Positions 31,327 through 40,537 of a stretch of 64,000 nt of DNA are shown here, one piece after another; positions within the stretch are counted from its first letter, which is position 1, and each line of letters opens with the position of its first letter. This DNA comes from DATMRF01 sp035566435. GTDB taxonomy: Bacteria > Verrucomicrobiota > Verrucomicrobiia > Limisphaerales > UBA8199. The DNA lies in contig DATMRF010000137.1 in the NCBI GenBank assembly GCA_035566435.1, positions 29,630-93,629 of the forward strand, read 5' to 3'. Made by a program: the position numbers and the translations under genes. Below the pieces are notes generated by a model, which saw only the letters and a list, made by a program, of their open reading frames with translations, did not search any database and was not told the origin of the DNA.

Positions 31327-32919
31327 GTGGTATGGGGCTTGTTCTCCAGTGTATTAGGGGCGCTCGCCTACTTACACCCGGCACCTGGCGATTTTATATT
31401 GCTGAAAGTTGGCAAAAGCGGCCTGAGCCGTTTCGACGAATGGTTGTGCGCAGTAATAAGCCATGCATCAATGCAAACAAAGGACTTAATCGGCATTTGC
31501 GTTTTCTTCGCAGCCACATTGGGCAGCGTCGCGGCGTGCTGTCTTTCGCGCCGCGTCCGTGACGCCGCGTTTTTTCTGATGATCGTCGGGTTAACTTGCA
31601 GCGACAAACTCTCCCTCAATTTTTTCAGCCATTATTGGTACCGCGGCACGACGCGCGGCGCGGAGTTCACGTGCATGGATGCGCTGGCCATCGGAGTGTT
31701 GGTCAGTTCGTTTCTGTTCCCCTGCGCGCGCGAGCGCCGTTGGCTCTGGCCCGCCAGTTTCGGCTTGATGCTTCTATTCTTCGCCTACGCCTGCGGTAAT
31801 GTCCTTTTTTCTGATCCCAAGATTTACGGGCTCTTTGAACTTTCAAAAATGCTGCGCGGAATCATTTTTTTCCTGGCGGCGGCCTGGTTCGTTCGCGGGG
31901 AACGCGAACTGTCCATCCTCGTCCTGGCGCTGGCTGGCGCGGTCTGTTTTGAAAGCGCAATCGCATTGAAGCAGCGGATTTTTGGCGGCATCTACCGGGT
32001 CACGGGCACGATTGATGACCCAAACAGTTTTTCGATGTATCTCTGCACCATTGCGCCAGTGTTCGTTGCAGCCGCCACTTCCACGTTGCCGAAATTTCTT
32101 CGCCGGGTTTCCGCGCTCGCAATTGCGTCGGCCACATTGAGTGTCGTGCTGACCATTTCACGCGCGGGCATTCCCGTTTTTGCCTTCATCATGCTGGGAA
32201 CGGCGGCGCTGTGCGTATCCTGGACGGTCACGACAAAAAAAATTGGGGCGATGGTGGTTGTGGCCATGTGTCTCGCCGCTTTGCTCGCTAAACAATGGTA
32301 TCTGTTCCAGGCCCGCTTTTCCCAGGCGACGCTTGAGGAAGAATATCTCGACCCGAATTACGATGGACGCGGCTATTACCTTCGCGTCGCCAAAGTAATC
32401 GCGGACGACCGCTTTTTTGGCGTGGGCCTGAACAACTGGTCTTATTGGGTCAGCAAAAAATACGGGGAGTTTCTCGAAACGCCCTACCACTACGAAGATT
32501 ACGACGATCTCACCTACGCACCAAGCAAGGAGGCACTGCCGAGCTTCTTTTACGCCGCACCCGCTCACAACCTTGCCGCGCTCACCGTCGGCGAGCTCGG
32601 CGTGCCCGGGCTCCTGCTCTTCGCGCTCCTTTGGTTGCGCTGGTTTCAAATGGGCGCGAATTTTCTCTGGTCGCGCTCGCCCGACGCGATGCGCCGGCTC
32701 GGCATCGGAATCTTTTTTGGCACGTGCGGGATTTTTTTGCAGAGCGTCACGGAGTGGGTTTATCACCAAACGCATATTTTTCTCACATTCCACATCCTGC
32801 TCGGTGCGCTCGCCGGCCTTTATTGGGTGAAGCGTGAATCAAAGCGCCGCGAAATTAGAATGCAAACAACCAGCCGGGACTGGCAGCAACTGGGGCAATA
32901 TGAACCCGCCGTCGCTTGA
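31327..32919 (+). CDS. O-antigen ligase/polymerase-like membrane protein
   Basis: 530 residues with about ten to twelve hydrophobic segments and one long extracytoplasmic loop (about 335-415, LEEEYLDPNYDGRGYYLRV through PSFFYAAPAHNLAALTVGELG). The loop ending H-N-x-x-L-x-x-x-x-E-x-G is the Wzy_C/O-antigen ligase signature. It probably polymerises or ligates the polysaccharide repeat at the outer face of the inner membrane. The GTG at 31327 is the assumed start, and a short hydrophobic N-terminus supports it. Base composition here is visibly more AT-rich than the neighbours at 40-47 kb. Confidence 0.85.
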   Translation: MVWGLFSSVLGALAYLHPAPGDFILLKVGKSGLSRFDEWLCAVISHASMQTKDLIGICVFFAATLGSVAACCLSRRVRDAAFFLMIVGLTCSDKLSLNFFSHYWYRGTTRGAEFTCMDALAIGVLVSSFLFPCARERRWLWPASFGLMLLFFAYACGNVLFSDPKIYGLFELSKMLRGIIFFLAAAWFVRGERELSILVLALAGAVCFESAIALKQRIFGGIYRVTGTIDDPNSFSMYLCTIAPVFVAAATSTLPKFLRRVSALAIASATLSVVLTISRAGIPVFAFIMLGTAALCVSWTVTTKKIGAMVVVAMCLAALLAKQWYLFQARFSQATLEEEYLDPNYDGRGYYLRVAKVIADDRFFGVGLNNWSYWVSKKYGEFLETPYHYEDYDDLTYAPSKEALPSFFYAAPAHNLAALTVGELGVPGLLLFALLWLRWFQMGANFLWSRSPDAMRRLGIGIFFGTCGIFLQSVTEWVYHQTHIFLTFHILLGALAGLYWVKRESKRREIRMQTTSRDWQQLGQYEPAVA

Positions 32920-34258
32920 AGTCTTGACTCCGCCCGCAACGCGCTTTTTAGAAAGTGCGATTGAAACCTGCGCCGTCTCAAAAAAACCTGCGATGCGGGT
33001 GGTTCACGTTCTGCGCAAATGTAATCCCGCCGAGTGGGGCGGGACGGAGGCGGCCGTTCAACGTTTGGTGGCAGGATTGCGGGAACAGGGAGTCGGATCG
33101 GTCGTTTATTGTCCGCGGCTCAAAAACAAATCCGTCGCTAATCCCCTCACCGAGGCCGGGTGCGCTGTCAAACGTTTTCACTCTTTTCTGCCCATCTTGG
33201 GGGTTTCGCGGCGGCAACGTCAGCAAATGATCGCCGTCGGCGGAAATCTCATGTCGCTCGATCTGCCAATCGCGTTGCGGCGTGAATCGAACGTGTCCAT
33301 CATTCATACGCACGCGCTGGGGCGAATCGGCGGAATCGCGTCGCTTGTCGCGCGGCACCGTCGTGTGCCACTCGTGGTCTCTATTCACGGCGGCTTTCTT
33401 GATTTGCCAGAGGTGTTAAGGAAAAGTTTTCGAGAACCATCCCGCCGCGGCTGGGAATGGGGCAAGCTGTTCGGCTTCCTGCTGCGCTCGCGGCAACTGC
33501 TGCGCCATGCGGACGCCGTTCTCACCTGCAACCCGAAGGAGGCCGCGTTGTTGCGCGGGCAGTTTTCAGACCGGCGCATCGTGGTGCACCCTCATGGCAT
33601 TTCAGCCGATCTTTATCGCAAAGATGGCCGCGAGCAGGCGCGCGCAGTTTTTCCGCAAATCCGTGACCGTCAGGTTCTGCTGTGTGTCGGGCGCATTGAC
33701 CCCGTCAAAAACCAACGCTGGCTGGTTGAGGAAGCGCCTGCAATTTTTCAGCGGCATCCGCAGGCCCTGGTCGTGCTGGCTGGCGCCTGCACGGATGAAA
33801 GCTACGGCGAAACTTTGCGCGCAAGAATCCGTGACCTCCATCTGGAAAATCACGTGTTGCTCACCGGCGGATTGCCTCCCGGTGACGCGCGGCTGATTGG
33901 GTTGTTTCAAGAGGCGTGGGTTGTGCTTTTGCCTTCGGTTTCTGAAACCTTCGGCCTGGTCATTCTCGAAGCGTGGGCAGCCGGCACGGCAGTCATTGCC
34001 AGCCGCACTTCGGGCGCGTCGGCGTTGATTCGCGACGGATCCAACGGCTGGTTGTTTGACCACGGCGATGCCCGCACCTTTCACAGGGCCGTTGACCTCG
34101 CGTTGCTCAAACCCGAAGTCGCCACGCAATTTGCCGTCGAAGGTGGCAAACGCGTCGATGACGAATACGACAGTGCCGTGCTCACCGGGCAGATGAAGAA
34201 TCTCTACGCCCAACTCATTGAGGAAAAATATGCGCTTCGTCATTTTGCGCGACGATGA
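32900..34258 (+). CDS. Family 4 glycosyltransferase
   Basis: A 452-residue GT-B glycosyltransferase. N-terminal: VVHVLRKCNPAEWGGTEAAV; C-terminal nucleotide-sugar domain: LLCVGRIDPVKNQRWLVEEA and the E-x7-E motif SETFGLVILEAWAAGTAVIA. The start at ATG 32900 overlaps the polymerase by 20 bp; GTG 32834 is in frame but would lengthen the overlap without adding a domain. Its 3' end overlaps the deacetylase-like gene. It is a cytosolic retaining transferase of the exopolysaccharide operon; donor sugar unknown. Confidence 0.9.
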   Translation: MNPPSLEVLTPPATRFLESAIETCAVSKKPAMRVVHVLRKCNPAEWGGTEAAVQRLVAGLREQGVGSVVYCPRLKNKSVANPLTEAGCAVKRFHSFLPILGVSRRQRQQMIAVGGNLMSLDLPIALRRESNVSIIHTHALGRIGGIASLVARHRRVPLVVSIHGGFLDLPEVLRKSFREPSRRGWEWGKLFGFLLRSRQLLRHADAVLTCNPKEAALLRGQFSDRRIVVHPHGISADLYRKDGREQARAVFPQIRDRQVLLCVGRIDPVKNQRWLVEEAPAIFQRHPQALVVLAGACTDESYGETLRARIRDLHLENHVLLTGGLPPGDARLIGLFQEAWVVLLPSVSETFGLVILEAWAAGTAVIASRTSGASALIRDGSNGWLFDHGDARTFHRAVDLALLKPEVATQFAVEGGKRVDDEYDSAVLTGQMKNLYAQLIEEKYALRHFARR

Positions 34259-35045
34259 CACCAACGCGCTGACGCCGGTGGAATGCCTGGAACGGCTCTA
34301 TCGTCCATTTTTGGGCCGCGGCCTGCCGGTGAATCTCGCTATCATACCGGACGTCCGCACCGACGCTGTCCGCCCGGACGGACGAACTGAGCAGTTTCTC
34401 TTTGCCAAAAACGGTTGCCGTGAACTGACGCTGCCCATCGGCGACAACGAAGAAATGGTGCGCTACTTGCGTGCGAATCCCGGTTACCAGGTTGTGCAGC
34501 ACGGTTACGATCATTCGTTGTTTGAATTTGATTCGGAGAACGCCGGCGATATTCGTGACCGGCTTGAACAGGGCACCCAACTGCTCCTGGCCGCCGGCTT
34601 TTCCCGGCCGCTAGCCTTCGTCGCTCCTCATGACAAATTTTCACGCCTCAGCCTGGGCGAAGCCGCAAAACGGTTCCCGGTGATTTCAACGGGTTGGTTC
34701 GAACTGGGGCGGCTTCCGGTTTCCTGGTGGCCCCAATATGCGTTGAAGAAGATCACTCGGACACCACACTGGCGATCCGGGCAGACCCTGTTGCTCAGCC
34801 ACCCCGGCTGCCTGCTCTCGTGTCATCGGCCATGCCAGACCATCTTAAACGAAATCAAAAAGGCCGTGGCAAGTCGTGTGTTGACGGTGCTGGTTACTCA
34901 CTGGTGGGAATACTTTTATGAGGGAAAGCCCAACGAACTATTCATCCAGGTGCTTCATGACACCGCCCGATGGCTGGCAGAGCAGCCGGACCTGAAAGTG
35001 ATTTCGTTCGGCGAATTGTTGAACACCAACCTTCCGCTTGTTTGA
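34230..35045 (+). CDS. Polysaccharide deacetylase-like protein
   Basis: A 271-residue protein with a deacetylase-like barrel: RDDDTNAL near the start gives the DD pair, QHGYDHSLFEF the HxxxH metal motif, FVAPHDKFS the middle strand and LVTHWWEYF the His near the C-terminus. It resembles the DUF2334/NodB-related group in which carbohydrate de-N-acetylation is expected. ATG 34230 has GAGG six bases ahead and is preferred to TTG 34218. It overlaps the GT4 gene by 29 bp and lies 9 bp before the methyltransferase. No signal peptide, so a cytosolic substrate is likely. Confidence 0.75.
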   Translation: MRFVILRDDDTNALTPVECLERLYRPFLGRGLPVNLAIIPDVRTDAVRPDGRTEQFLFAKNGCRELTLPIGDNEEMVRYLRANPGYQVVQHGYDHSLFEFDSENAGDIRDRLEQGTQLLLAAGFSRPLAFVAPHDKFSRLSLGEAAKRFPVISTGWFELGRLPVSWWPQYALKKITRTPHWRSGQTLLLSHPGCLLSCHRPCQTILNEIKKAVASRVLTVLVTHWWEYFYEGKPNELFIQVLHDTARWLAEQPDLKVISFGELLNTNLPLV

Positions 35046-35054
35046 CCCCCAAAT

Positions 35055-35765
35055 ATGAGAACGCAACTTCAAACTTTGGCCAGCAGCAAGTCACCGGATT
35101 CGATGGCGGCCTCGTTCAGAAAAAAACGGTTCGCCCTGTTCATGGACCTGATCGCGGCTGACCATCATGCGCCGCTCACCATCCTTGATGTCGGAGGCAC
35201 GCAGGAATTTTGGGAGGTGATGGGTTTTGTCAACACACCTCACAAAATCATTTTGTTGAACCTGTTTGAAACCCTCGTCCGCCATCCAAACTTTGTTTCC
35301 ATCACAGGTGACGCCTGCCGGCTGAACGACTTTGCCGACCAGTCCGTGGACGCGGTATTTTCCAACTCCGTGATCGAGCATCTGGGCACTTACGAGAACC
35401 AGTTGCGGATGGCCAGCGAAATCCGGCGCGTGGGGAAAAAGTATTTCGTCCAGACACCGAGTTTCTTTTTCCCCATCGAGCCGCATTTTCTCTGCCCTTT
35501 TTTTCACTGGCTGCCTTTTCCGGCGCGCTTGCAACTCATTCAGCAATTTTCGCTGGGGAACATCACCCGTAAACCGTCCCGGGCGGAAGCCGTGAAAACA
35601 CTGCGCGAATTTCGCCTGTTGAGGAAATCCGAAGTGAAGGCGTTGTTTCCTGATGCCGACATCCACTCGGAACGCGTACTGGGGCTCACGAAATCCTACA
35701 TTGCGGTAAAATCACCGGCGCGTCATCGGCGGCCTGGGCCAGGGGTTCCGGCAGCGTTGAATTGA
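35055..35765 (+). CDS. SAM-dependent methyltransferase, class I
   Basis: 236 residues: ILDVGGTQEFWEVMG is motif I, and ACRLNDFADQSVDAVFSNSV followed by IEHLGTYENQ the Methyltransf_11 middle. A hydrophobic patch (FFFPIEPHFLCPFFHWLPF) suggests a lipid-linked or membrane-near substrate. It is last in the + strand polysaccharide operon. Its final 80 bp overlap the 3' end of the convergent acyltransferase gene, so the basic tail (SPARHRRPGPGVPAALN) may be an extension of the normal domain. Confidence 0.85.
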   Translation: MRTQLQTLASSKSPDSMAASFRKKRFALFMDLIAADHHAPLTILDVGGTQEFWEVMGFVNTPHKIILLNLFETLVRHPNFVSITGDACRLNDFADQSVDAVFSNSVIEHLGTYENQLRMASEIRRVGKKYFVQTPSFFFPIEPHFLCPFFHWLPFPARLQLIQQFSLGNITRKPSRAEAVKTLREFRLLRKSEVKALFPDADIHSERVLGLTKSYIAVKSPARHRRPGPGVPAALN

Positions 35766-36861
35766 GGGGCGAAAGTTTCTTTTTGTAAAATGCGATGATC
35801 GGTTGCTCAAGGCACTTATGGACCAGGGAGGCGATGAGAACAGCCGCAATCGCGCTGGCAGACAGACAGAGCGCCGGGGAACTGCCTCCTGGCAGTTTTT
35901 TCACTGCGCTCATGACGAACAGATGAAGCAGATAAGTGCCGTAGCTGGTTCTTCCCACGTGCGTCGCGAACCTCCCACTGATCACCGGCGTCGCCGGCCT
36001 GAACACCAGCCCCATCATTGTGAGGGTCATCAACAGATAAAGCAGTTGCGCATCCCATAAACTCTCCTGCTGCATGGGATGGACTCCCAACCAGGCTCCA
36101 GTGACCAGGGTGAGGCACGGCAGGCTGCGAGCAGAACCCAGCCAGGGCAGGAAAAATTCATACCCCCGCCGCAAGTTCAACGTAAACGCCGCCAGTACGC
36201 CGAACAAAATTGGTTCCCGGTAACTGAAGACGACGCGCCAGAGCGTGGACCCGGTATCGACGGTGCCAAGCGTCTGATACACGGCAAACTTGACGAATAA
36301 CGCCGCCAATGTCGCCTGGATAACAAGGCGGCGACGCGCAAAAACAAGCAGCAACCCGAATGCGACGTAAAACTGTTCTTCCACGGCCAGCGACCATGCC
36401 TGAAGAAAAGGGCCTTGCGTCGCGGTCGTCAGCCAATTGCTGTAATAAAACAGGTAGGCCGGCAATTTTTCCGCAAACAGCGCCCGATTTTCCGGCGAGT
36501 ATTGTTGAAAGCCAAAAACCAAGAAGGCCTGCAACAGCAACGCCAAGTAGTACAGCGGCAGCAACCGCAAGGCACGACGACCGTAAAATTTCCAGAGGTC
36601 AAGCCTCCCGGTTTTTTCCTCCTCGCGCAAAAGCAGCGTGCAGATCAGAAACCCGCTGATGACGAAGAAAAGGGAAACGCCGTAGCGTCCATTTTCCTGG
36701 AGCGTTTGAATCAGGCTGGATCGGAATCGAGGCACGTGATGGAGCAGCACCAAGAATATCGAGATCGCACGCAACCCATCCAGGCTGTTGAAGTAGGAAC
36801 TTGCCTTGAAGGCGTCGAAAGTCCGGATATTGGCGGGCGCAGTATTCATGCCTTTGCGCAT
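35686..36861 (-). CDS. Acyltransferase 3 (OafA/YrhL-like) membrane protein
   Basis: 391 residues with about ten membrane segments. The signature is N-terminal: YFNSLDGLRAISIFLVLLHH, then GVSLFFVISGFLICTLLLRE and WKFYGRRALRLLPLYYLAL, matching OafA-type O-acetyltransferases; the catalytic His is in LLHHVP. It would acetylate the polysaccharide or its lipid-linked unit. Its start overlaps the end of the phosphodiesterase gene by 16 bp. It ends the minus-strand polysaccharide operon. Confidence 0.93.
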   Translation of the reverse strand: MRKGMNTAPANIRTFDAFKASSYFNSLDGLRAISIFLVLLHHVPRFRSSLIQTLQENGRYGVSLFFVISGFLICTLLLREEEKTGRLDLWKFYGRRALRLLPLYYLALLLQAFLVFGFQQYSPENRALFAEKLPAYLFYYSNWLTTATQGPFLQAWSLAVEEQFYVAFGLLLVFARRRLVIQATLAALFVKFAVYQTLGTVDTGSTLWRVVFSYREPILFGVLAAFTLNLRRGYEFFLPWLGSARSLPCLTLVTGAWLGVHPMQQESLWDAQLLYLLMTLTMMGLVFRPATPVISGRFATHVGRTSYGTYLLHLFVMSAVKKLPGGSSPALCLSASAIAAVLIASLVHKCLEQPIIAFYKKKLSPLNSTLPEPLAQAADDAPVILPQCRIS

Positions 36862-38087
36862 TGCCGGGCGGGGTACGGAATGGCTGTCTCAAAGGGCAGG
36901 GCGATTGAGTTTCGCCGTGCCGGAACGGCATTTCTTCCCTTGGCCAGTTCCGCGTCCCGGGCCATAAGGTTGAAAATGTGCGGGATGGCCACGATGTCCT
37001 CCGGAATGGAGGGTTGATTCGTGAGCAGGGCGGCGAAACTGTGTTTGTTGTCCGGATGATAACCGTGCATGGCGCGAATGGGGCGTTCGCCCATGTGGCT
37101 CGGCACGATCAACACGCCTTCATTTGCCAGAAAAATCAGTTCACCGAAGTACCGGTCCTGGAAATGTGCGTGCAGCCTTTTCAATTCCTCATCCGGCAGA
37201 ACGCGACCCGTCGGGATTCTTTGCAGGCAACCCGCGATGAGCCGGTGCGCGCGGTCGTTGAAAAACCAGAACCGGGCCATCGTGGAATCATAAACGACGG
37301 CGTAATCCCGCTCCATTTCGAGCGGCAATTCGTTGATTTTTGCCTTGAGATCGAACAGTTCATCACAGTTGGCCATGCCGTGGTCGCTGAAAATGTAAAG
37401 CCGAACCTCCTCGTAATGCCCCGGCACAGCGTCGAGCAATTTTGAAATCCAGGTTTCATATTGCCTGAGTTTGGGCGCGATTTGGGGCGATTGGTTGCCG
37501 ACACGGTGCAGCAAGCCGTCCAGCTCCGGCCAATAAACAAGGGCAAAGTCAATGCGTTCGGTTTTCACCTCGCCGATCAGTGCCTCCAGGTTTTCCGTCT
37601 CGCTTTTTGCCGGATCGCTGACGTGATAGGTGATGTGGCGGGTTTCGAGAAAATCGAAGATGTTCGGACCCCGGTTCATCCCGCCCGGCTGGAGCGGGCT
37701 TTTTTTCTCGGTGAAATCGAACAGCGAAATATGCTTGAAAGGGATGTTGTAGAGGTCGAAGTAACCGCGAAATTTCAACTTTACCTTCACGAATTTGGAA
37801 AGCCAGCGCCGGAAAATGCGCCGGCTGGTGACGGTGGTGGGCAGCCAGCGGAGCGGTCGGAGTGATTTGAACGGCGAGTGTGCGGGGTCATAAACAAAAT
37901 AGCACCAGTTGCGATGTTCCTCCGGCCAGCGACCGGAAAGAATGGACGGGACACAGGCCGAGCTGTAACCGAATACCGATTGAAGACGTTTGCGATTGGG
38001 TGCGAACGCGCTAACGAAGGGATCATTCTTGATGATCTCCCAGCCGCAGGCATCGATGAAAATGAACAATGGCAGGATGGATTTCAT
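36846..38087 (-). CDS. Type I phosphodiesterase / alkaline-phosphatase-superfamily protein
   Basis: 413 residues with the alkaline phosphatase superfamily order: FIFIDACGWEI (first metal Asp), SSACVPSILSGRWPEEH (nucleophile region), LVYWPELDGLLHRVG (Asp and His ligands), YIFSDHGMANCDE (DHG) and MHGYHPDN (last His). No signal peptide or membrane anchor is evident, so it may act inside the cell or be exported with a partner. In the exopolysaccharide operon it could add or remove a phospho-substituent such as phosphoethanolamine or phosphoglycerol; this is inference from fold and place. Confidence 0.82.
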   Translation of the reverse strand: MKSILPLFIFIDACGWEIIKNDPFVSAFAPNRKRLQSVFGYSSACVPSILSGRWPEEHRNWCYFVYDPAHSPFKSLRPLRWLPTTVTSRRIFRRWLSKFVKVKLKFRGYFDLYNIPFKHISLFDFTEKKSPLQPGGMNRGPNIFDFLETRHITYHVSDPAKSETENLEALIGEVKTERIDFALVYWPELDGLLHRVGNQSPQIAPKLRQYETWISKLLDAVPGHYEEVRLYIFSDHGMANCDELFDLKAKINELPLEMERDYAVVYDSTMARFWFFNDRAHRLIAGCLQRIPTGRVLPDEELKRLHAHFQDRYFGELIFLANEGVLIVPSHMGERPIRAMHGYHPDNKHSFAALLTNQPSIPEDIVAIPHIFNLMARDAELAKGRNAVPARRNSIALPFETAIPYPARQCAKA

Positions 38088-38112
38088 TCCATTTCGGGCG
38101 GTGGTGAAACGG

Positions 38113-38460
38113 CTAGCCGTGATGGAACCCGTTGGTCGGCCTAGAGTTTGGCAAAACGATTTCGAAAAGGTGGTGCATGCGCGTCAATTCAAAGACCTGC
38201 TGCACCGGCGCTTGAGGATTGACCAGCCGGACGGCGACACTGCCGTGGTTACTTAGCTCATTGGCGGCTTTGTGGAGCGACACGAGCGCTCCGAGGCCGC
38301 AACTGTCCACCAGGTTGGTTTGAGACAGATCGATTTCAATGCTTTTGAGTTCCGGCGCTAGCCGGGCGCAGATTTCATTGCGGAACTGGCGAGCGTTGAC
38401 GGCGCTTAACTCACGAACACCGCTGACATTCAAGGTACCGTTTTGTCGCTGGATTTCCAT
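38113..38460 (-). CDS. STAS-domain anti-sigma-factor-antagonist-like protein
   Basis: A 115-residue single STAS domain (SpoIIAA/RsbV-like). The phosphorylation loop TNLVDSCGLGALVSLHKA carries the conserved Asp-Ser, so it should be a target of an RsbW/RsbT-type serine kinase. ATG 38460 (MEIQRQNGT) is preferred; a TTG nine bases upstream overlaps the previous stop. It is embedded in the polysaccharide operon, between the pseudo-transferase fusion and the phosphodiesterase. The nearest kinase of the right type is RsbT at 44117, across the divergent promoter. Confidence 0.92.
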   Translation of the reverse strand: MEIQRQNGTLNVSGVRELSAVNARQFRNEICARLAPELKSIEIDLSQTNLVDSCGLGALVSLHKAANELSNHGSVAVRLVNPQAPVQQVFELTRMHHLFEIVLPNSRPTNGFHHG

Positions 38461-38465
38461 GTTGA

Positions 38466-39803
38466 TCAATGCGCCCGGCCTTCTTCAAGCTGTCCCGGGG
38501 CGAGGATTTGGCCGAGTTGTTCGCGGACCTGCGACCAGGGAACGCCCAAGGCTAACAGGAACAAGGCCCGCGCAAAAATCATCCAGTTCAAGCGCCGGCC
38601 GGCCTGGGCGGCGTAATAACTGGCGTGGGCACGCGTTTCATCGCTGAAAAAATCGGTGCAACCTTCAACATCGGCGAGTGAAATCAACCCTAGCGGCGCG
38701 GTGACCCAGAGGCGTTCGAACTCACTCACCAGGCTGGTGGCCTGGCGGGGGCTCAATGGGCGGTTGCCAATCCAGCAGAAATTGCCGCGGACGATCTTCC
38801 ACAATTGCGGCCAGCGCCGCAACCAACTGTGCTGACTGGCCAACTCGTAATAAATCAGCCGTTCGCCCGGAATGGAGGCGGCGGCGACCGGTCGTGGCCG
38901 GACGGCAATTCGTGGCCGCAGCGCGGGCTGGCCTCGGAATTTTGCGGCCAAAATGGCCATCAAAGCAAGAGGCGAGGTCAACAGCATCACCAGCAGGGCA
39001 ATGACACGGCTGAACAATCCCACCGGTACGGTTCCCGAACGGTTCCGCCCCAGCGAACTCAGCAAAAACGAGTCGGGCACCCTCGTGCAGGAATCCAGCT
39101 TCCAACTGGTCAGAAGACTGCCCCGGGCAAGGGAATGGCGGATTTCGGTGAATTTTCCGACGAAGGTTTCGGGGCCGATGACACTGTGGGAGATTTCGGT
39201 GCCGAATTCCACAAACGTGTCGTTTTCGAGGATGGCCAAGGGGCCAACCACGGCGCCGGAACTTATCCTGACGTTTTCACCAAGCCAGCAAGGCGCGCGC
39301 AATTCGGCGTCGGGGGCGATGCGCGTATGGAGTCCAACCCAGACCCCGGGCTTGATCTCGCGCACGCCAATCCGGTCCGCAGTCGCGGCGTGGGGCAGCC
39401 ATTTCGTCACGGCGTCGAACCAGCCGGCGTAGCTGGTGAACAGCGGCGCCTCCGGCAGGCCGGGCAGGTGGTCCATGGTGCGGGCGTTATCCGGTGCGGG
39501 CAGCCAATTTTCGTGGTCCGATTCGGCGTATTTGGCGAGGGCTTCGGCGGGTGTCAGTTCGCGCGTTTCCGGAAACACCTGCACGCGCAATCCCCAACGC
39601 GCGCCTCTGCCCACGAGGGCGCGCACCTGTTCCGGCCGATCCGTGGCCAGAATATAAACCTCCCGGGCGCCAAGCGTCACCAGGCGTTCCAGCCAGTATT
39701 CCACTGGGCTTTTGCCGAGGATGGGCAGATTGGACAACGGAACGGACTCGGCCAAGGCGGCGACGCTCTGACGTTCCGCGGGGCAGATTAATAAGGCTTT
39801 CAT
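38466..39803 (-). CDS. Three-part fusion: nucleotidyltransferase-like, left-handed beta-helix, degenerate sugar transferase
   Basis: 445 residues. Residues 1-80 look like an NDP-sugar pyrophosphorylase N-terminus (LSNLPILGKSPVEYWLERLV, EVYILATDRPEQV) but lack the GxGTRL nucleotide loop. Residues about 145-240 are hexapeptide beta-helix (GVWVGLHTRIAPDAEL, NVRISSGAVVGPLAILEND). After a membrane span (ALLVMLLTSPLALMAILAA) the end resembles the bacterial sugar transferase domain (LRRWPQLWKIVRGNFCWIGN, RPLSPRQA) without the catalytic KFRSM and DE motifs. It may be a scaffold or regulator of the true priming transferase encoded just upstream, whose stop overlaps this start by one base. Confidence 0.75.
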   Translation of the reverse strand: MKALLICPAERQSVAALAESVPLSNLPILGKSPVEYWLERLVTLGAREVYILATDRPEQVRALVGRGARWGLRVQVFPETRELTPAEALAKYAESDHENWLPAPDNARTMDHLPGLPEAPLFTSYAGWFDAVTKWLPHAATADRIGVREIKPGVWVGLHTRIAPDAELRAPCWLGENVRISSGAVVGPLAILENDTFVEFGTEISHSVIGPETFVGKFTEIRHSLARGSLLTSWKLDSCTRVPDSFLLSSLGRNRSGTVPVGLFSRVIALLVMLLTSPLALMAILAAKFRGQPALRPRIAVRPRPVAAASIPGERLIYYELASQHSWLRRWPQLWKIVRGNFCWIGNRPLSPRQATSLVSEFERLWVTAPLGLISLADVEGCTDFFSDETRAHASYYAAQAGRRLNWMIFARALFLLALGVPWSQVREQLGQILAPGQLEEGRAH

Positions 39804-40528
39804 CAGCAGGCTCCTTTTCCGCCTAAAACCGCCGGCACGGTTTTGGCCAGGATGGTTATGTCGGTGGTGAAGCTTTGGGTTTCGATGTAGCGGACGTCGA
39901 GCTTCACTTGGCCGGAAAAATCAATTTCGCTGCGCCCGCCGATCTGCCAAAGGCAGGTGATGCCTGGCCTGGCGGCCAGGCGGCGGCGGTCGGCGAGGGA
40001 ATAAAGCGCCACTTCGCGCGGCAACGGCGGGCGGGGGCCGACGAGCGACATGTCTCCCTTGAGGACGTTGAACAATTGCGGCAGCTCGTCGAGAGAAAAT
40101 TTCCGCAGCCATTTGCCGGTGCGCGTGAGGCGTGGGTCGTTCTTGATTTTAAAGGTGACGCCTTCCCGGTGGTGATTCTTTTTGAGCAACCCCTGCAGGC
40201 GCGCTTCCGCATCGAGGCCCATCGAACGGAATTTATACATTTTGAACTCGCGTCCGAACTGGCCGACGCGAATCTGTTTGAAAAAGACCGGCCCGCCGCC
40301 TTCCAGTTTGATGAGCAGGGTGATGAGGAGGAACAGCGGGGCGGACAAAATGAGCAGCAGCGCGCCGGCCACGATGTCGAAAAGACGTTTTCCTTGACGG
40401 GCGCCGGCCGTCATCCGGTGCCACAGCCAGCGCTGCCGACGAACGCAGAGGTTGAGCCACCAGCGGCCGGGCAGGGTTTGGGCGGCGGTGAGATGCGGCA
40501 GCGGCAATTTGGCGGGAGGGCGAGGCAT
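39803..40528 (-). CDS. Priming sugar transferase (WcaJ/WbaP C-domain type)
   Basis: A 241-residue monotopic phosphoglycosyltransferase that loads the first sugar-phosphate on undecaprenyl phosphate. KRLFDIVAGALLLILSAPLF is the re-entrant membrane helix; FFKQIRVGQFGREFKMYKFR holds the KFRSM catalytic region; KFSLDELPQLFNVLKGDMSL, then VGPRPPLPRE, and RPGITCLWQIGGRSEIDF complete the family signature. There is no multi-span N-terminal domain, so it is the short form. It starts the lipid-linked assembly for this locus. It lies 9 bp downstream of the uridine-kinase-like gene. Confidence 0.95.
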   Translation of the reverse strand: MPRPPAKLPLPHLTAAQTLPGRWWLNLCVRRQRWLWHRMTAGARQGKRLFDIVAGALLLILSAPLFLLITLLIKLEGGGPVFFKQIRVGQFGREFKMYKFRSMGLDAEARLQGLLKKNHHREGVTFKIKNDPRLTRTGKWLRKFSLDELPQLFNVLKGDMSLVGPRPPLPREVALYSLADRRRLAARPGITCLWQIGGRSEIDFSGQVKLDVRYIETQSFTTDITILAKTVPAVLGGKGAC

Positions 40529-40537
40529 GGTTTGAAA

